DNA from: Leptidea sinapis
Taxonomy: Eukaryota; Arthropoda; Insecta; Lepidoptera; Pieridae
Assembly: GCF_905404315.1 (NCBI RefSeq)
Contig: NC_066266.1
Span: 3,107,501-3,171,500 of the forward strand
Direction: 5' to 3'
Length of the DNA: 64,000 nucleotides
Within the stretch, counting starts at the first letter, position 1; every line of letters starts with the position of its first letter. Under the pieces are notes generated by a model, which was not told the origin of the DNA, searched no databases, and saw only the letters and a list, made by a program, of their open reading frames with translations. Position numbers and translations under genes: made by a program. This document shows, piece after piece, positions 47,101 through 61,100 of this stretch.

Positions 47101-50100
47101 TAGTTAAGATAGTTTTTACTTATGTGTAAGTTATCTCTTAAACTGAATATTATACAGCGTGGAACTACATTGGCGACAGTAAATAAACTTGCGTATCTTA
47201 TGTGTAAATTAACCCCACCTTTATGTGTAGAATGCGGTAGAATTGAGGATGCATACCATATAATGGTGGTGCCGGAATCGAGGCTGAAAGAATAAAATTT
47301 TCTCTGAAATTCCAAATGAACTTATATGAAATAGGAGCATGTAATCTTATATTGGCTTTCCCCTTTGCGGAAGATGCTAAGAGTATATACAGGGTGGCCG
47401 AGAAGTTGACGTCCAAAGCTAAAATCTGAAAGCTTCATGGTGATGAGTATCCGAATCTATGTATGTTCTACGATTCTGCGTTTTCAACTAATTGTGGTTT
47501 AGGACTTACTTAAAATTTTTTTGAACACTTAGTTAATTTTATTGTAGATAATAATTAACTGCAGTTGCAATAACCACATAAGAAACTATGAATAGTTTAG
47601 ACAATGCGGAACTAGTTTAGAATTGAGTCGTAAGTTCAAGATAACTGCTCCAGCTAAATTCATGAAAATGTTCAAGGTATCAAAAAATAAATAAAATGGC
47701 TATGGCTTATAACTATTTTTAAAAACTTCCCAGAACATTGGCCAGTAAAATGAGGCAATTAAAAATTTTAGCTTTGGACGTCAACTTCTCGGCCACCCAG
47801 TATAAGTTGATTAAGTAAGTTTAAGACAGGATAATATAAAATGTGTTTTTTTTTTCATCATTATGAGGGTGGCATGTTGACGCTGCGATAAATAAATGTA
47901 AATAAACTATAATATCACTTTGGAACACCCTGTAAGTAATCTAGTAGCTTGGCTTTAGCCTACACCTACTTCGTGCCTTCTTTTGTAACCATAATCATAT
48001 AACCTATTATTTATAAAAAGTGGCAAGCGTTATTTAATATTTATGCGATACGCGATTTTTGCCGCCTGCCAAATTATGCTCTAAGAACTCAATTCAAATG
48101 GATGTCCAGTTGTAATAGTATATAAATATAATAGGCAATGGAATATATTTTGTCCGATTGCCTATTATATTTGCAAGGCGTTAGATTATTTTCTGTTCGA
48201 ATATAAGTAGTTCCCACTAAAAGTTTTGCGTAATTTAAAAAAAAAACAACATATTGTTATAACCAAAATGTTATGTTTATTGCTTTTCAAAATACTCTCC
48301 TTTACATTTTAAACATTTTTTCATGCGATCGAACCATTTTTTAAAACAGTAGGACCACAGATCTGAATGCATGTTTTCTACGTGCTGACTACTACTTTCT
48401 ACTGCCTCATCAAATCTTTGACTGTAGGGAAAATACAGAAATCACAGGGCAGGATGGGTGACGGAAGCTTTTTGAAAGCTAAAAATGAGTTCGTTTTGTT
48501 GGCCGTGTGTGAACAACCGTTGTCATGATGTAGTAGAACGCGTCTTATTGGTCGTCTTTCGCGAACTTTTTTTTAACTCGCTGGGTAAACAAATGGTAGA
48601 ATACCACTCGCCATTAACACTCTTTTGATCTTCAAGTGGAATTGTGCAGATGGGACCCGTAGCTGAGAAAATAATGCGATCCTTTTTTTGCCAACGTTTC
48701 TCGCCTGCCTCACATTTGTTGGCCTGTTCTCATTTTCAAACACCCATTCACAAGTTAGTTTATTTATTTTCGGGTTCAAAACAATAAATCCACGTTTCGA
48801 CTCCTGTGACAATGTCATAAACAGCATTAGAATGTCCGTGGTCGTACTTCATTAGCATCTGTGAGCACCATTACACGCTGCCCGCTTCTGCTCCGTTGTC
48901 AGTTCATGAGGGATCCAACGACAACAAAGGTTCTGAACTTTCAATTCTTCGTGTAAAATTTTCTGAATTTGGCTCATACCAATCGCCAATAGTCCTCGAA
49001 TTGTCTCATATCCGCGGTTTTTCTTCAATTGGCCGCTTAACAGTAGCTACATTATTTTCGTTGACGGCAGTGGAAGGCCGCCTCTCTCAAATTCAGCAAA
49101 CGATCGCCTCACGGTGTTCAAGCAAGGTTCTTCTATCCCAAAATAATTTTGAAGAAGAGCGGTACAGTCTTGCGGAGAGAGAGAACTTTTAAAATCATGA
49201 AAAATCATAGCTCTAAAATCTTTTCGACTAAATTCATTTTCGTTGCGTACGTAGAACTTTATGTGTGATAAAAAACAATTGACAAATGATTTCCCGCCAA
49301 TTATTATTTTTTATTACTAAGAAGGTTGCAAAAAGTATAACATTCGAAATTCAAATAGTTACGATAAGCTAGCTAGAAGTGCAAAACTTTTAGTGTGCCC
49401 CATGTATCAGTGCGGTTATAACCAAAGAATATAATATTTGTATTTGCTTGCCGTTTGCGGTTCGCTTGACTTCGTATGACGTATTTTGATCAATGAATAC
49501 GTATTAGTACTATTAGGTTTATTAAAGAGTGTTTATGAGTGATTTTGAATTTGTATTTCATTTATGGTAAATAAAAATTATTTTTATAATAGTACAGTGA
49601 AATGAATTCAAGTTTAAAAGAGTACATAAACTAGGACAATATATTATTTATATTTCATAAATATACATTATCAGATTTAATAATTTTAGTTAATCCTAAA
49701 CGTGTTAAAAGTAGGTATGAAAGGAAGTTCAATTTTTCAAATTGAGTAATTACATTCTGCAACGATAGTCAAAACGCGTCGTTCTAACTTCTACAAAGTG
49801 AACTAATATATTATTATAGCGTAAAAAATAATAGTCGTTTTAAAAGTAGCGTATCGTTATAACGCGGTTGTAATATATAGCCGTGGCGAACACCTCTATT
49901 TGTTTGTTTGAAATATTCATATTATAATTTATTAATTTCCTTTTATTTTAAGGAGTTACTATACCGTATAAACATTCGAGTAGAGTTCTACTTTAACGTT
50001 ACTTAAACTTTATTTTTAGTCAAAACATAGCCTATAGCCTTCCTCGATAAATGGACTACCCAACACTGAAAGAATCATTCAAATCGGACCAGTAGTACCA

Positions 50101-53100
50101 GAGATAAGCGCGTTCAAACAAACAAACAAACAAACACTGCAGCTTTATATATTAGTATAGATTAAAAAGGGGACGCCCATTCGCTAGCTCAATTTTCAAG
50201 ATATCGAAGATCATCGGTTAGGAGATTTTTGTCTAACAAAGAAAGTTTTTAGATCTACTTACGCAAAAAAAATGTTATCTGACGCAGTCTCGTGTTTATA
50301 GCCGCCATTGTACCGACACGCTGTTGGTATTATGAATTGAATTATAATTTCATAAATGAATAATCTTTGAAATTTTCAGTCCATTGGAACGGTGCGATCA
50401 AATTTAAAACCAATGGTAGTGTTGAAGTCAGAAGAGGCAAACAATATTACAGAAGCGAAAAAATCTTTGCCTAAAAAGACCATTAAAAGTATGCCGATGT
50501 TGGAGATTGAACAGAATTCAATCGTTTCATTGTCTGATGGATGTAGAGGTGAAGGAAAAGGAAAGGAGAAGAAAGATGTGGTGGTGAAGGAAAATGATGA
50601 ACCAATGGAGATTGATAAAGGTTGTTGTTATAATATTAATACCTCAGTTCTAAATAGTTCAATTTCAATCAACAATTCTGGAAAGGGTTCCAAAAGAAAA
50701 CAGTGCTCTGAGACGTCGCTTCATTGTGCGTCTTCTACTGCATTTATCACGGGGAGTGTTCCGAAGAGCTGTTTCACCTGATTCTTGCCGCCGAATTCCA
50801 CCTTCGCACGACACGCCACAAGTTACGATATCATCCCCACCATCTGGATATGTGGCGGTCCTCCACAGTGCGGTTTTCAAGGAGCTTTCTTCCACTTACT
50901 ACAAAGCTGTGGAATGAGCTTCCTTGTGCGGTGTTTCCGGTACTATACGACATTGGTACCTTCGAAAAAAGCACGTTCACCTTCCTTAAAGGCCGGCAAC
51001 TCTCCTGTGATTCCTTTGGTGTTGCTAGAGAATGTGGGCGGCGGTAATCACTTAACACCAGTTGCCCGTATGCTCATGTGTCCTCCTATTCTATATAAAA
51101 AAACAACTCGAGTTGTTACAGTATGAAACGAAAATTTTCTAGACTTTTGGAAGTATTAAACTGCATTCACTTATCGACTTATTTCTCTTTGGTAATGGCA
51201 CTGTTTATGAAGCAATTATCATACATATCTCATACTTACTGAGTTTTAGACTTGTTACACTTTGAAACTGAGGTATCGAAGTAATTTGAGAGATTTGAGA
51301 AAACAACCACCGCTTCGGAAACAAATGGCGCCCTGAGAGAAAAGAAGCGTCGCAAGAAACTCTGGCAGTATTCTTTCTTTTTGCGCTCTTTTTAATAAAA
51401 TATACAATATTGCCGGTATCTGTGCATTACAGATTTGCGAAAAAAATTCTCACATCTGAAGTATGTTATTCTGTGGCTCCTGCCAAGTCTTCAACTGATC
51501 AACTCGGCTAAGTCGAGATGGAAAATATTTTGTGGGGCGATGTATCATCGTGTAACACGATCCCAGAAAATGTACAAAACAAATTTATTATGAAATTCAA
51601 TACGTAATTTTATATATAAAAAAAGAAGCCCACTGAGTTTCATGCGGCCGTAATACTCAGGTCTGTGGCCTTTATTTTCATATTCAGTTTTGAATAAAAA
51701 TTAATTAAATTTTCACTTTTTATGAGAAAAATTCGCAAGGATGATGGATGGGCGATCCATCGCTTTCCTGATATTGTAGGGAAGATGAGGAAGAATAAGG
51801 GAAATGACCCCCTTTACGACCTTGCCACAAGCAAAATACAAAGCACAGAGGTGACAGAGCTCATCTCGGTTTAAAAACTCGGAAAATCGCGTTACCTACC
51901 TAGATTGGTTTGTTTTAGCCCCTAAAAACCCTCGTATAGTAAGTAAATTTCATCCAAATCTATTAAGCAGTGAGGAAAAGTAAAAATAGTATCATTTCAC
52001 AAATCACTTGGATTCTACAATAATTAAAACTATTTTCTTTCATATCGTATAGATTATTTAACGGTAGTATTATAATCGCTAGTGACTATATAACAACAAT
52101 TTAACATAGCAGCATAATTAAATCCCAACGCTCTCCTCTTCTGTCCCCTCTTTTCTACTCGCCACACACTTCACACCGCTACAGTAGCGCCTCGTCTCGG
52201 ACACCCGCTGCTAACTTCACTTTACACGTTACAAATCGTTAAAATACAGAGGTAATAATTGATAGTGCTGATAAGATAATTTTATTTGCCCATTATGGTT
52301 TCTATTTTTTTACAACATAAATGATTTGATTTTCATGATTAAAACTAAGGCCCGCTTAATTTTCTTTTCGTAAGATGTCAAGTTATCAGGCGTTGTGCTT
52401 GACAGCACCAGTGTTCCCCGTACCATAACACTCGCTGTGTGGGCGACTACAAATTGCGATAACTAAGCGAGATGTTTTATTAGTTATTTATGCAACTGTT
52501 GTGTAATAATATAACATTAGTGTATAAAACACGAATGTGGGTTAATAGTATCACATGAGTGTTTTAATACCTAATTGTCAACAGTTGCATACAAGATTTT
52601 ATCTACACCCATAATAATATCAATCCTCTATAAAAGATTCTGAAACAGTTAGCTTACTGCTATCATTAAAAAGCTAGTCCTAGTAACCATAATATATCCA
52701 AAGGAGTGTTATCGTGAAAACGAATGATAAAGTACTGATTTTCATTACATCACTTTTGGTTGATGTATTGGTTACTAGGACATTGGGTGTTTTAATGTTG
52801 GCAATAAGCTGTTTTAGAATGTTTAATAGAGGATTTGAATCATGGGTAAAATATTTATCAACTGTTGGCATTCTATGACGTGTTGTTCAGAAATTATAGT
52901 TACTAGGTTCAGAATATTTGATTTAAAGCTATGTTTTTAATTCTTTTATGCAATTTTTTATTTTTTATTTTCAGATGGTAAACCTTCGGAAATTGTCAAA
53001 CCCACTGAAAGTACTTCGAACACAAATAAAGAGGTAAGAAAAAAAGCGGTGTGTGTTTTTTACGGATCATACGATTGTTTGCTCTATATTCATAATGCAA

Positions 53101-55052
53101 TACATTATTATATAATATGGAATTATAATTAAGTAGTGTCACTCATGCTCGTGTATGCATGCATCACTTGTTCAGCATATGCAATGGTAGTTGAAAAACA
53201 AAAGCACGCGACCTTCAGTGTAAACACACCAATTTGTTCAAAACGGCCATTATTGCATATTCTAGTGAGTAAACCTCATATACATTGTAACTCTATGGTA
53301 AATGAGGAAAAAAAATCCAACGCTGTCTCTGTACAAATAATATATAAACAATATAGTTTATTTACTATTTTTTTTTACTTAATTCAAAATTTTTGAGTAA
53401 TATGTTGCATCACTTACCATACATTGTATGAGTATAATGCTGAAGCGGTAAATATTGGTTCAAAAAAGTGCTACACAAATTTCTTGGCACTTGTTCTGAT
53501 TTGTGCGAATTTTTTCCAAAATTTCCAAATTAAAAATATATTAACTTGTGACAATGATAAATTATTTTTTAACCTAAGTGAATAAAGCAAATTTGATTTA
53601 ATTAACCTCAACTTACGTCTTATCTGCTGTGTGTAAGCATTATTGAGTTTCGGTCTGAAGGGTGCCGTAGCTAGTGAAACTACTGGGCAAATGAGAACTA
53701 ACATCTTATGTCTCAAGGTGACGAGCGCAATTGTAGTGTCACTGAGACTTTTTGGGTATTTTAAGAATAATGAGCGGCACTGTATTGTAATGGACAGGGC
53801 GTATCAATTACCATTACCAATTTTGTCATTAAAAAAATCAAGTGCCTCAAAATCATCTGCTCGAGCGATACACATTTAGATAGGAAACATTAACATAAAT
53901 ATTTTGTTATTTGCAGGAGGACAAACTAAATAAACAAGACTACGTCAATATTGTAATAACTTCTGGATCCGAGACTTGTGCAGAAAATAAGGCGACAATC
54001 AGTAAAGTTAAAGAGCTAAGTGATAAGAATGGCAAACAAGTTGGGGAAAGTGAGTATATAAACTTAATATATATAAATCCAATGTCCTGATGTTTGTTTC
54101 CAGTGAACTCCTAAACTAATGAACGGATTTTAATGGGGATTACTTCATGGAGTGCAGTTTAGTCCAACTTGACAGATAGGCTAGTTTTTATTTTGATGGG
54201 GAACCCATAATTATTTTTATTTCCAATATTTATGTTGTATACTTTCAATGGCAGACACATTTTATGTTTAATATGAGAGCATTTATTGACGCAAGCTTTG
54301 ATAGTTCTGCTGTGAAACAGTTTCATTATAACAACAGGGAGCATGTTGTACGATATAATTTGAGATGTTATTGACAAATTTACAAAGAAACAGTATTTTA
54401 TTTATTACAAGCTGACCCGGCAGACTTCGTACTGCCTCAATTGATACATAAAAGACCTAAACTTTTGTATATAAAATAAACTTAAACAAAAGAAATATTT
54501 TTTTAACTAAAACAAGTAAAACTTGTTCGGTATGAATGAAATTTTATTGTTATTTTCGATTAATTGAACAATCTGTACATGCACATTATGTTGCTAACTT
54601 ACAAAACAGATTTTTCCTGAAATACTGGCTATTTATAAGGTTTCAATTTGATATTGACAGACACACACGCAGTTATGATATAGGCTGTTAATTAATTTAA
54701 AGCTTTCTAATAAACTATATTTTATGTTTTTTTTGTGGTGTGGTTAGGTTTAGAAATTTGATTTGTGACAAAACTTAAGATTTATATATCTTTTTACCTC
54801 CTGAGAATGTTAGAAAGATATAACATTCTTATTAGTTATTCATTTTAAACTATTATTTTAATTTGATTTCTGAATGACGGGGGACGACGCATCGAAGAAA
54901 AATCAAATCGTTGTTTTTATTTTATTTCGAGTAATTTCATATTTATTCACCTTTTAAACCTTCTCTGGACTTCCACAAATAATTCAAGACCAAATTTAGC
55001 CAAATCGGTCCAGCCGTTCTCGAGTTTTAGCGAGACTAACGAACAGGAATTC

Positions 55053-55121
<69 letters not shown>

Positions 55122-58100
55122 TGTACTGAACAAATCTGTTATATCAGTCAAAATCGTTAATAGTAACAATATATTAGCATATCTTTTCTTTCTATAAAAC
55201 TTATCACATACTTATATAATACCGAGTACGCAGGTACTGACATTATGCGACGTCTAAGCAACGCTTTTTACACGAAATTTCAATACTTAAAACACACGAA
55301 AATAAAATTGAATAACATAAAGACGAAAACACTCACCCACCTACACTATACACACTCACACACACATACACAGACACACGCACACACACGCGCGCGCGCA
55401 CAAGCACCTCTTAAATAATATTATTATTAACGCATGTCATAATATTAGCATAAAATAACAGATGTATATCTATTAAAGTTTTGTAACTATTATTCTTAAT
55501 CCTAAATTGGCATATTTGTAAAATTATTTGTAAGTCTATTGTAATGGTATATATAAAGCTGTTGGATTATTAGTAAATAAAATAAAATAAAAATCTTGTA
55601 GTTTCTCTGTTTGAGATATTTTTCTCCGTCACTGTGTTTGTCTATTCGCTAGTGAATACAAACGGCCGTTCCCAACATACTATGTACAGATAAGGTAAGC
55701 TATACGTTGTCCAATTGACAGACAGCGTGTACGGATAAGGTGAGTTACCGTCCGCGTCGATAAGTTTATTGGAACAGAAAAGTCATCGATAGTTACGATT
55801 TTTATCGCAAGTAAGAGATAGTCTGAATATTAGAGGGAATGGCCGTAAGTTGTGATGGGGAAAACGTTATTTTACTGTCACAGTGAGTTTCGTCCCGCTT
55901 TTTTTTATAGAAGAGGAGGTTAACATTATGGTAAAAACAGTTTCTAGCAAATTCACTTATGTGCCTATGTACATATATTACATTATCTATCCATACATAT
56001 AAATAAAATTGGAGTGTCTGTTTGTAATATTGAAATAAACGTTATTTACTAGATATATATGAATATGTATACGGATCGGTACATACACCAAAATAACATT
56101 TTTTACAATTTTTGTATGTCTGTCTGTTTGTTCTGGCTAATCTCTGAAATGGCTGGACTGATTTTGACAGGACTTTTATTGGCAGGTAGCTGATGTATAA
56201 GGAGTAACTTAGGCTACGTTTATTTTAGAAAAAATCTTTAATTTTAGAAAAAAAAGGAATGTTGCGATGTCGAAGAAACGGTTTAACTCTAAAAATAATT
56301 TATATGGCAACACAACGTTTGCCGGGTCAGCTAGTCAAGAATATATTGAGATGAGGAGAGGACATTTTAAGATGTTTTTAGAAATCTCAGTGAAGTATTT
56401 ATAGATTGTAAGATTATGGTTGGAGTTGTAATATAGTTAAGATTTGTTTTCGCAGCCACATTTGGGATAAATAGTAAGAACAGCTTGTTCAGAATAATAA
56501 GAGGGAAGGAGATTGTGTATGGCGGAAACAAGATATCGCTTGTGATGCCCGATACGTCTACCGCCGACAATGACGGACAAGGTAATGCATATTATACACA
56601 ACTAAATCATTATTACCGTGAAGCCCCCCTCCCGTTCCTCTTTCACCCCCTCGCGCTCGAGCTGTTGCGTCAGTACGGTTTGCAGTTTTATTACCGTTAG
56701 GTACATGTCGGTATATTTTCGTGCTATCGCAGCTTTGTTTTTTTAAGTTTTCTTAGTTACGTTTTGACTTTTGTTGTTAATAGTTCTATAGTTTCTGTTG
56801 TTCTATGTCGCTGTAATAGTACTGTCAGAAAATACATATTTTTTTACCTAACCCAGATTCTTTCATTGATTTTTCGTCATTATAATAATAATAATCAGCA
56901 TCACAACATGATACCTTTACATCAATCTATAATATGTAGTGAAAAAATAAATCATTGTTTATTTATTAATAATAATAATAGTGATGCTTTTTTTGCACAC
57001 CGTACCAAAGCGACGATGTGACGTCATCGACGTAAGGTTCAGAGATAATGTGAGCGGGTAGTGTGTACGCACATACAATTTATAAACAACTAAACTCCCA
57101 ATCTCCTATTCAAACAAACCGGGAGCTGTTGTTTATATATTACGTGTATACAACGCCGCCCGCACTACAGTATAGATAACATTAAAACATTCATTCAAAT
57201 TAAAAACTTATTTCGTGGCAGTAATGTTCAAAGTCTTCTGAATACGCTCATTAGAATCTCGGACGCGAGCACGAGGCAATAACATTCTGTTTTTGCAATT
57301 GAAATGTAATTATTTAGCAAAATGATTTAAAACGTCATGTTAGTTGTACAATTTTGTTAATTTAAAGGAGTACTAACATAAAATACGACACTCAATCCTT
57401 TTAAGTTTGGATATTCTGCTGTTATTTGGACAATTTTTCACTGAACACGTCATTGCGTGGCGTTGTATTCAAAGCGCGGTCGTTACACAAGTGAACGAAA
57501 ACTCTGCCTAATACGTATGTAGCGTTTTGCTTCAGAATTTTTTTTTGAGCGTGATTGTGAGTCTATTTATTGTACTGACTTCAATGTATGACACTTTCAG
57601 ACTCAAACGATGAATCGCAGATCGAGTTGCAGCTGTCTGGGGATGAAGAGACAGCTAATGCGATCATAGCGGCTGCACGAGTCAAAGGTAACTTATTGTG
57701 TTTATATTTGATGGTGCGTAATGTGTAAATGAACTTTTTTTTTGTTATTTGGTCGAGTTCTCGTGACAGGCTTCGTCATGATCGATTAAATGTCACTGCT
57801 TGTGGCGGCGATGTGGGACGGGTTCCCTTCCCTAAAATAAAGTGGTGAGAGGCGATGCTAGCTGGCCCATGCAACAGAAACACTGCGTCATGTTTTTAAA
57901 TGAAACTAATGATATTTTTCTTTCTTTTTGATTTTTATTTATTTATTTATTTATTTGGATCATCAACATCACATGTAATACACATTTATATAAATGTATG
58001 CTGGGTACAATTCTGATATATGTAACATTTAAAGATGAACACATCATTCAATGGTAACAAATGTGATTTATACAGTCAAAAATGTCTAAGTACTAAAATT

Positions 58101-61100
58101 TATATAAAGTTAGGATAGGACGTCTTAGGTATTTAAAGGATACTGAGAGGGATATGCGTTCTTGAAGGTCAGAATTATATTATATTATTAACTATTTTGT
58201 GCAGAAATAATAAATCTAGGCTGCTGCGACGAGATTTGAGTGACTGAAGTTTAAAAAAGTCAAGGCGAAGTGTCTTACAAATCGCTAGTGTAAGACGTAG
58301 CTTGTCACACACACTAAACTAATATTCCTGGCCTGTTTTTATCGGTTGTCTAAAAGAGAGTCTATCTAGACATATAAATTATCTAAGTTTTTACGCCTTT
58401 CGTAATGAACATAGATTTTCAATATAGAAAAGGAATCCAAATTTTTGAGTTGTCTTGAGTGTAACTTCCGCTTATTTTTTTTTTCAATCAAAGCGACACG
58501 TCTGTCGCTTACACGAGGCATCCTCAGAAGATGATGACTCGCCAAAGTTTGACAATAGACTTAGAATTTGAAGACAAATATTAAAAAGCAGAATTCACAT
58601 TCAAGATAACTCAAAAACTTTGATCATTATGGATTTATGCAATAAAATGCCTAATTTAATAAATTTTATAGAAAAGGAAAGCAAATCTATTTTTACTTAG
58701 CTCCTTAGTCCTTAGTCTTTTGAATTAGTAGTTTCGTTAGTTTACCAGTGGGAGGCTCCTTTGCACAGGATGTCGGCTAGATTATGGGTACCATAACGGC
58801 GCCTATTTCTGCCGTGAAGCAGTAATATGTAAGCATTACTGTGTTTAGGTCTGAAGAGCTAGTGAAATTACTGGGCAAACGAGACTTAGCGTCTTATGTC
58901 TCAAGGTAACGAGCGCAATTGCAGTAAAAAAGTTAGATGTCTCGAAAAAGACCGTTGGAGGTCTATTACCAAAATCGAAAGCCGAAGTTTCGTCCGAAAC
59001 GAAAGGACGACGAACTTCAAATGAAATCCTATTACCAAAGAACTTCGGATCCGAATAGTGCGGACGTATTTCGTTTCGGAACCATGGACATAACCGTATA
59101 AAGTGAACTTTTAGTTACGATCTTTTTAATCTCAAACAAAGAAAATGTAAATTTCAAGTGAATTTGGGAATAAGGTAAGCGAAAGACATATCTTATCGCG
59201 AATTTCGTATCGATCTTTGGATCCGAAACACTCGTAATAGTAGAATGTACGATCCGTCAACTTCGTATTTCGATAATGATAATAGGACTCCTGTATTGAT
59301 TCAAGGCGTTGCGACTGCTAACTGTAGAAAGGATTTCAAACAACACTTGCGTATTCGATATGGGTTTGTACGAGAGCTTTAACAGTAGTATTTTGGTTTT
59401 TACACGACGTGTTGCGTCTCATGAAGCCAAGCATTTGCGTTGATTTTATAACGACTGAGTCTATGTGCGAATTGAAATTATATAATTTATAATATCCGTC
59501 AGTTCTCTGATTAAATATACAAATTTAATTTGTACCAAAAATTTTTGACCAACTCGGACGGTTGACTCAGTTGGTAAGAGTGCTCGGACGGAATATTGTG
59601 CGGGTTTGAGTCAAGCATAGTTCATAAATTTTCGTACAAAGTAAATAAATATGAAATCATATTGAATGGTTGCAGCACAGACATGGATCCAAATTCCAAA
59701 TAGATGCCGCGAGTGTATGTACTTCGCGTGTCAAAAAGAGGAGCAATGCTCTACCTTTGACGATTTTATTTTATATTTATTATGATTTATAATACACTAG
59801 TGGAACCGACAGACGTTGTCCTGTACACACGTCTTAAATTTGAAAAATCGGTCCAGCCGTTAGGAGGAGTTCACTAACATACACATGAGCAGGAGAATTA
59901 TATTATATGGACGGAATTGAGAATCAAAAACAATCTCAAATTCACTGGAACAACAAAAAAATTCATCATCAAATCGGTCCAGACGTCTAGGAGGAGTTCA
60001 GTGACATACACACGCACACAAAAAATATATATATATTAACCCCCTTTTTCATAATAGTCTGCTAACTTAAAGCATTGCTAATTCTCACTCTGTCTTCTTC
60101 TATTGACCTAAGTCAGAATAAGAAAAAACACTCCTTAGCGGCTGTTTTAAATTAGCGGACCATTATGTATAAGGTGGATAAAGATTGCCGATTTTAGTAA
60201 TAAGTAATACCGACTATTGATGTACTGAAAACGTCAACTAATGGTGAGGTGAGAGGCTGAACGTTAGGCTCGATGCACTGGCATTTTTAATGACGTCACA
60301 GTAGGTACAAAAAAAGGGTACGCTTGGTTTTCATACAGACGGAGAGATTTGCGTTATCTACTTGGATCTATGTCTGTGGGTTGCAGAATATAAGGCATGA
60401 TTTTTAATGAAAAAAAAAATTAAATATTACTTTTTTTTTATTATTTAGAATAAGTTTTGAGCTCTATCAAAGTTGCTGTTGTTGGTGTTTGTTCAATGTT
60501 TCAAATTAATTTGACGTTTTCCGCCACAAATTTAATAAAAAGAAGAAAACGACAAACACACGGGTATTCGGTGCTGATCAGTCCTCATTGATTTTAACTT
60601 AACTATAATCAAAGTAGAAGTCATAGACTAGTATATCTTTATATATATAAATCTAGTGTCCTGATGTTTGTTTCCAGTTAACTAATGAACAGATTTTAAT
60701 GGGGCTTACTTCAAGGAGAGAGTCAGTTTAGTCCAACTTGAGAGATAGAAACATTTTTATTTGGATTTGGGACTCATAATTATTTTTATTTCACATATTT
60801 GTGTTGTATGGACATATTTTTTATGAGAGAATTTATTGACGCACTGTTTGACAGTTCTGATGTGAAACAGTTTCATTGTAACAACAGGGAGCATATTTTA
60901 CGATATAATTCTTGATGTTATATTATTGACAAATTCATATAAAACAGTATTTTATTTATTGTGTACATTTAGTAAATATTGATCTACTTCGGCAGTTATA
61001 TTGTCCATTAAACTTATACCACACAATTAGCGAACGTGTTTAATTGTTAAATCATTCTAAAATATGTTAATAGGTGGCGCTTTTATAAAAGTTGAGTCCG

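Noticed and set aside
47390..47800. Bidirectional terminator or hairpin RNA gene
   Set aside because: The inverted ends are over 300 bases apart and flanked by TA, which fits a MITE better than a structured RNA gene.
59545..59660. Functional tRNA gene
   Set aside because: The promoter boxes are present, but no acceptor stem or full cloverleaf could be formed from the flanks.
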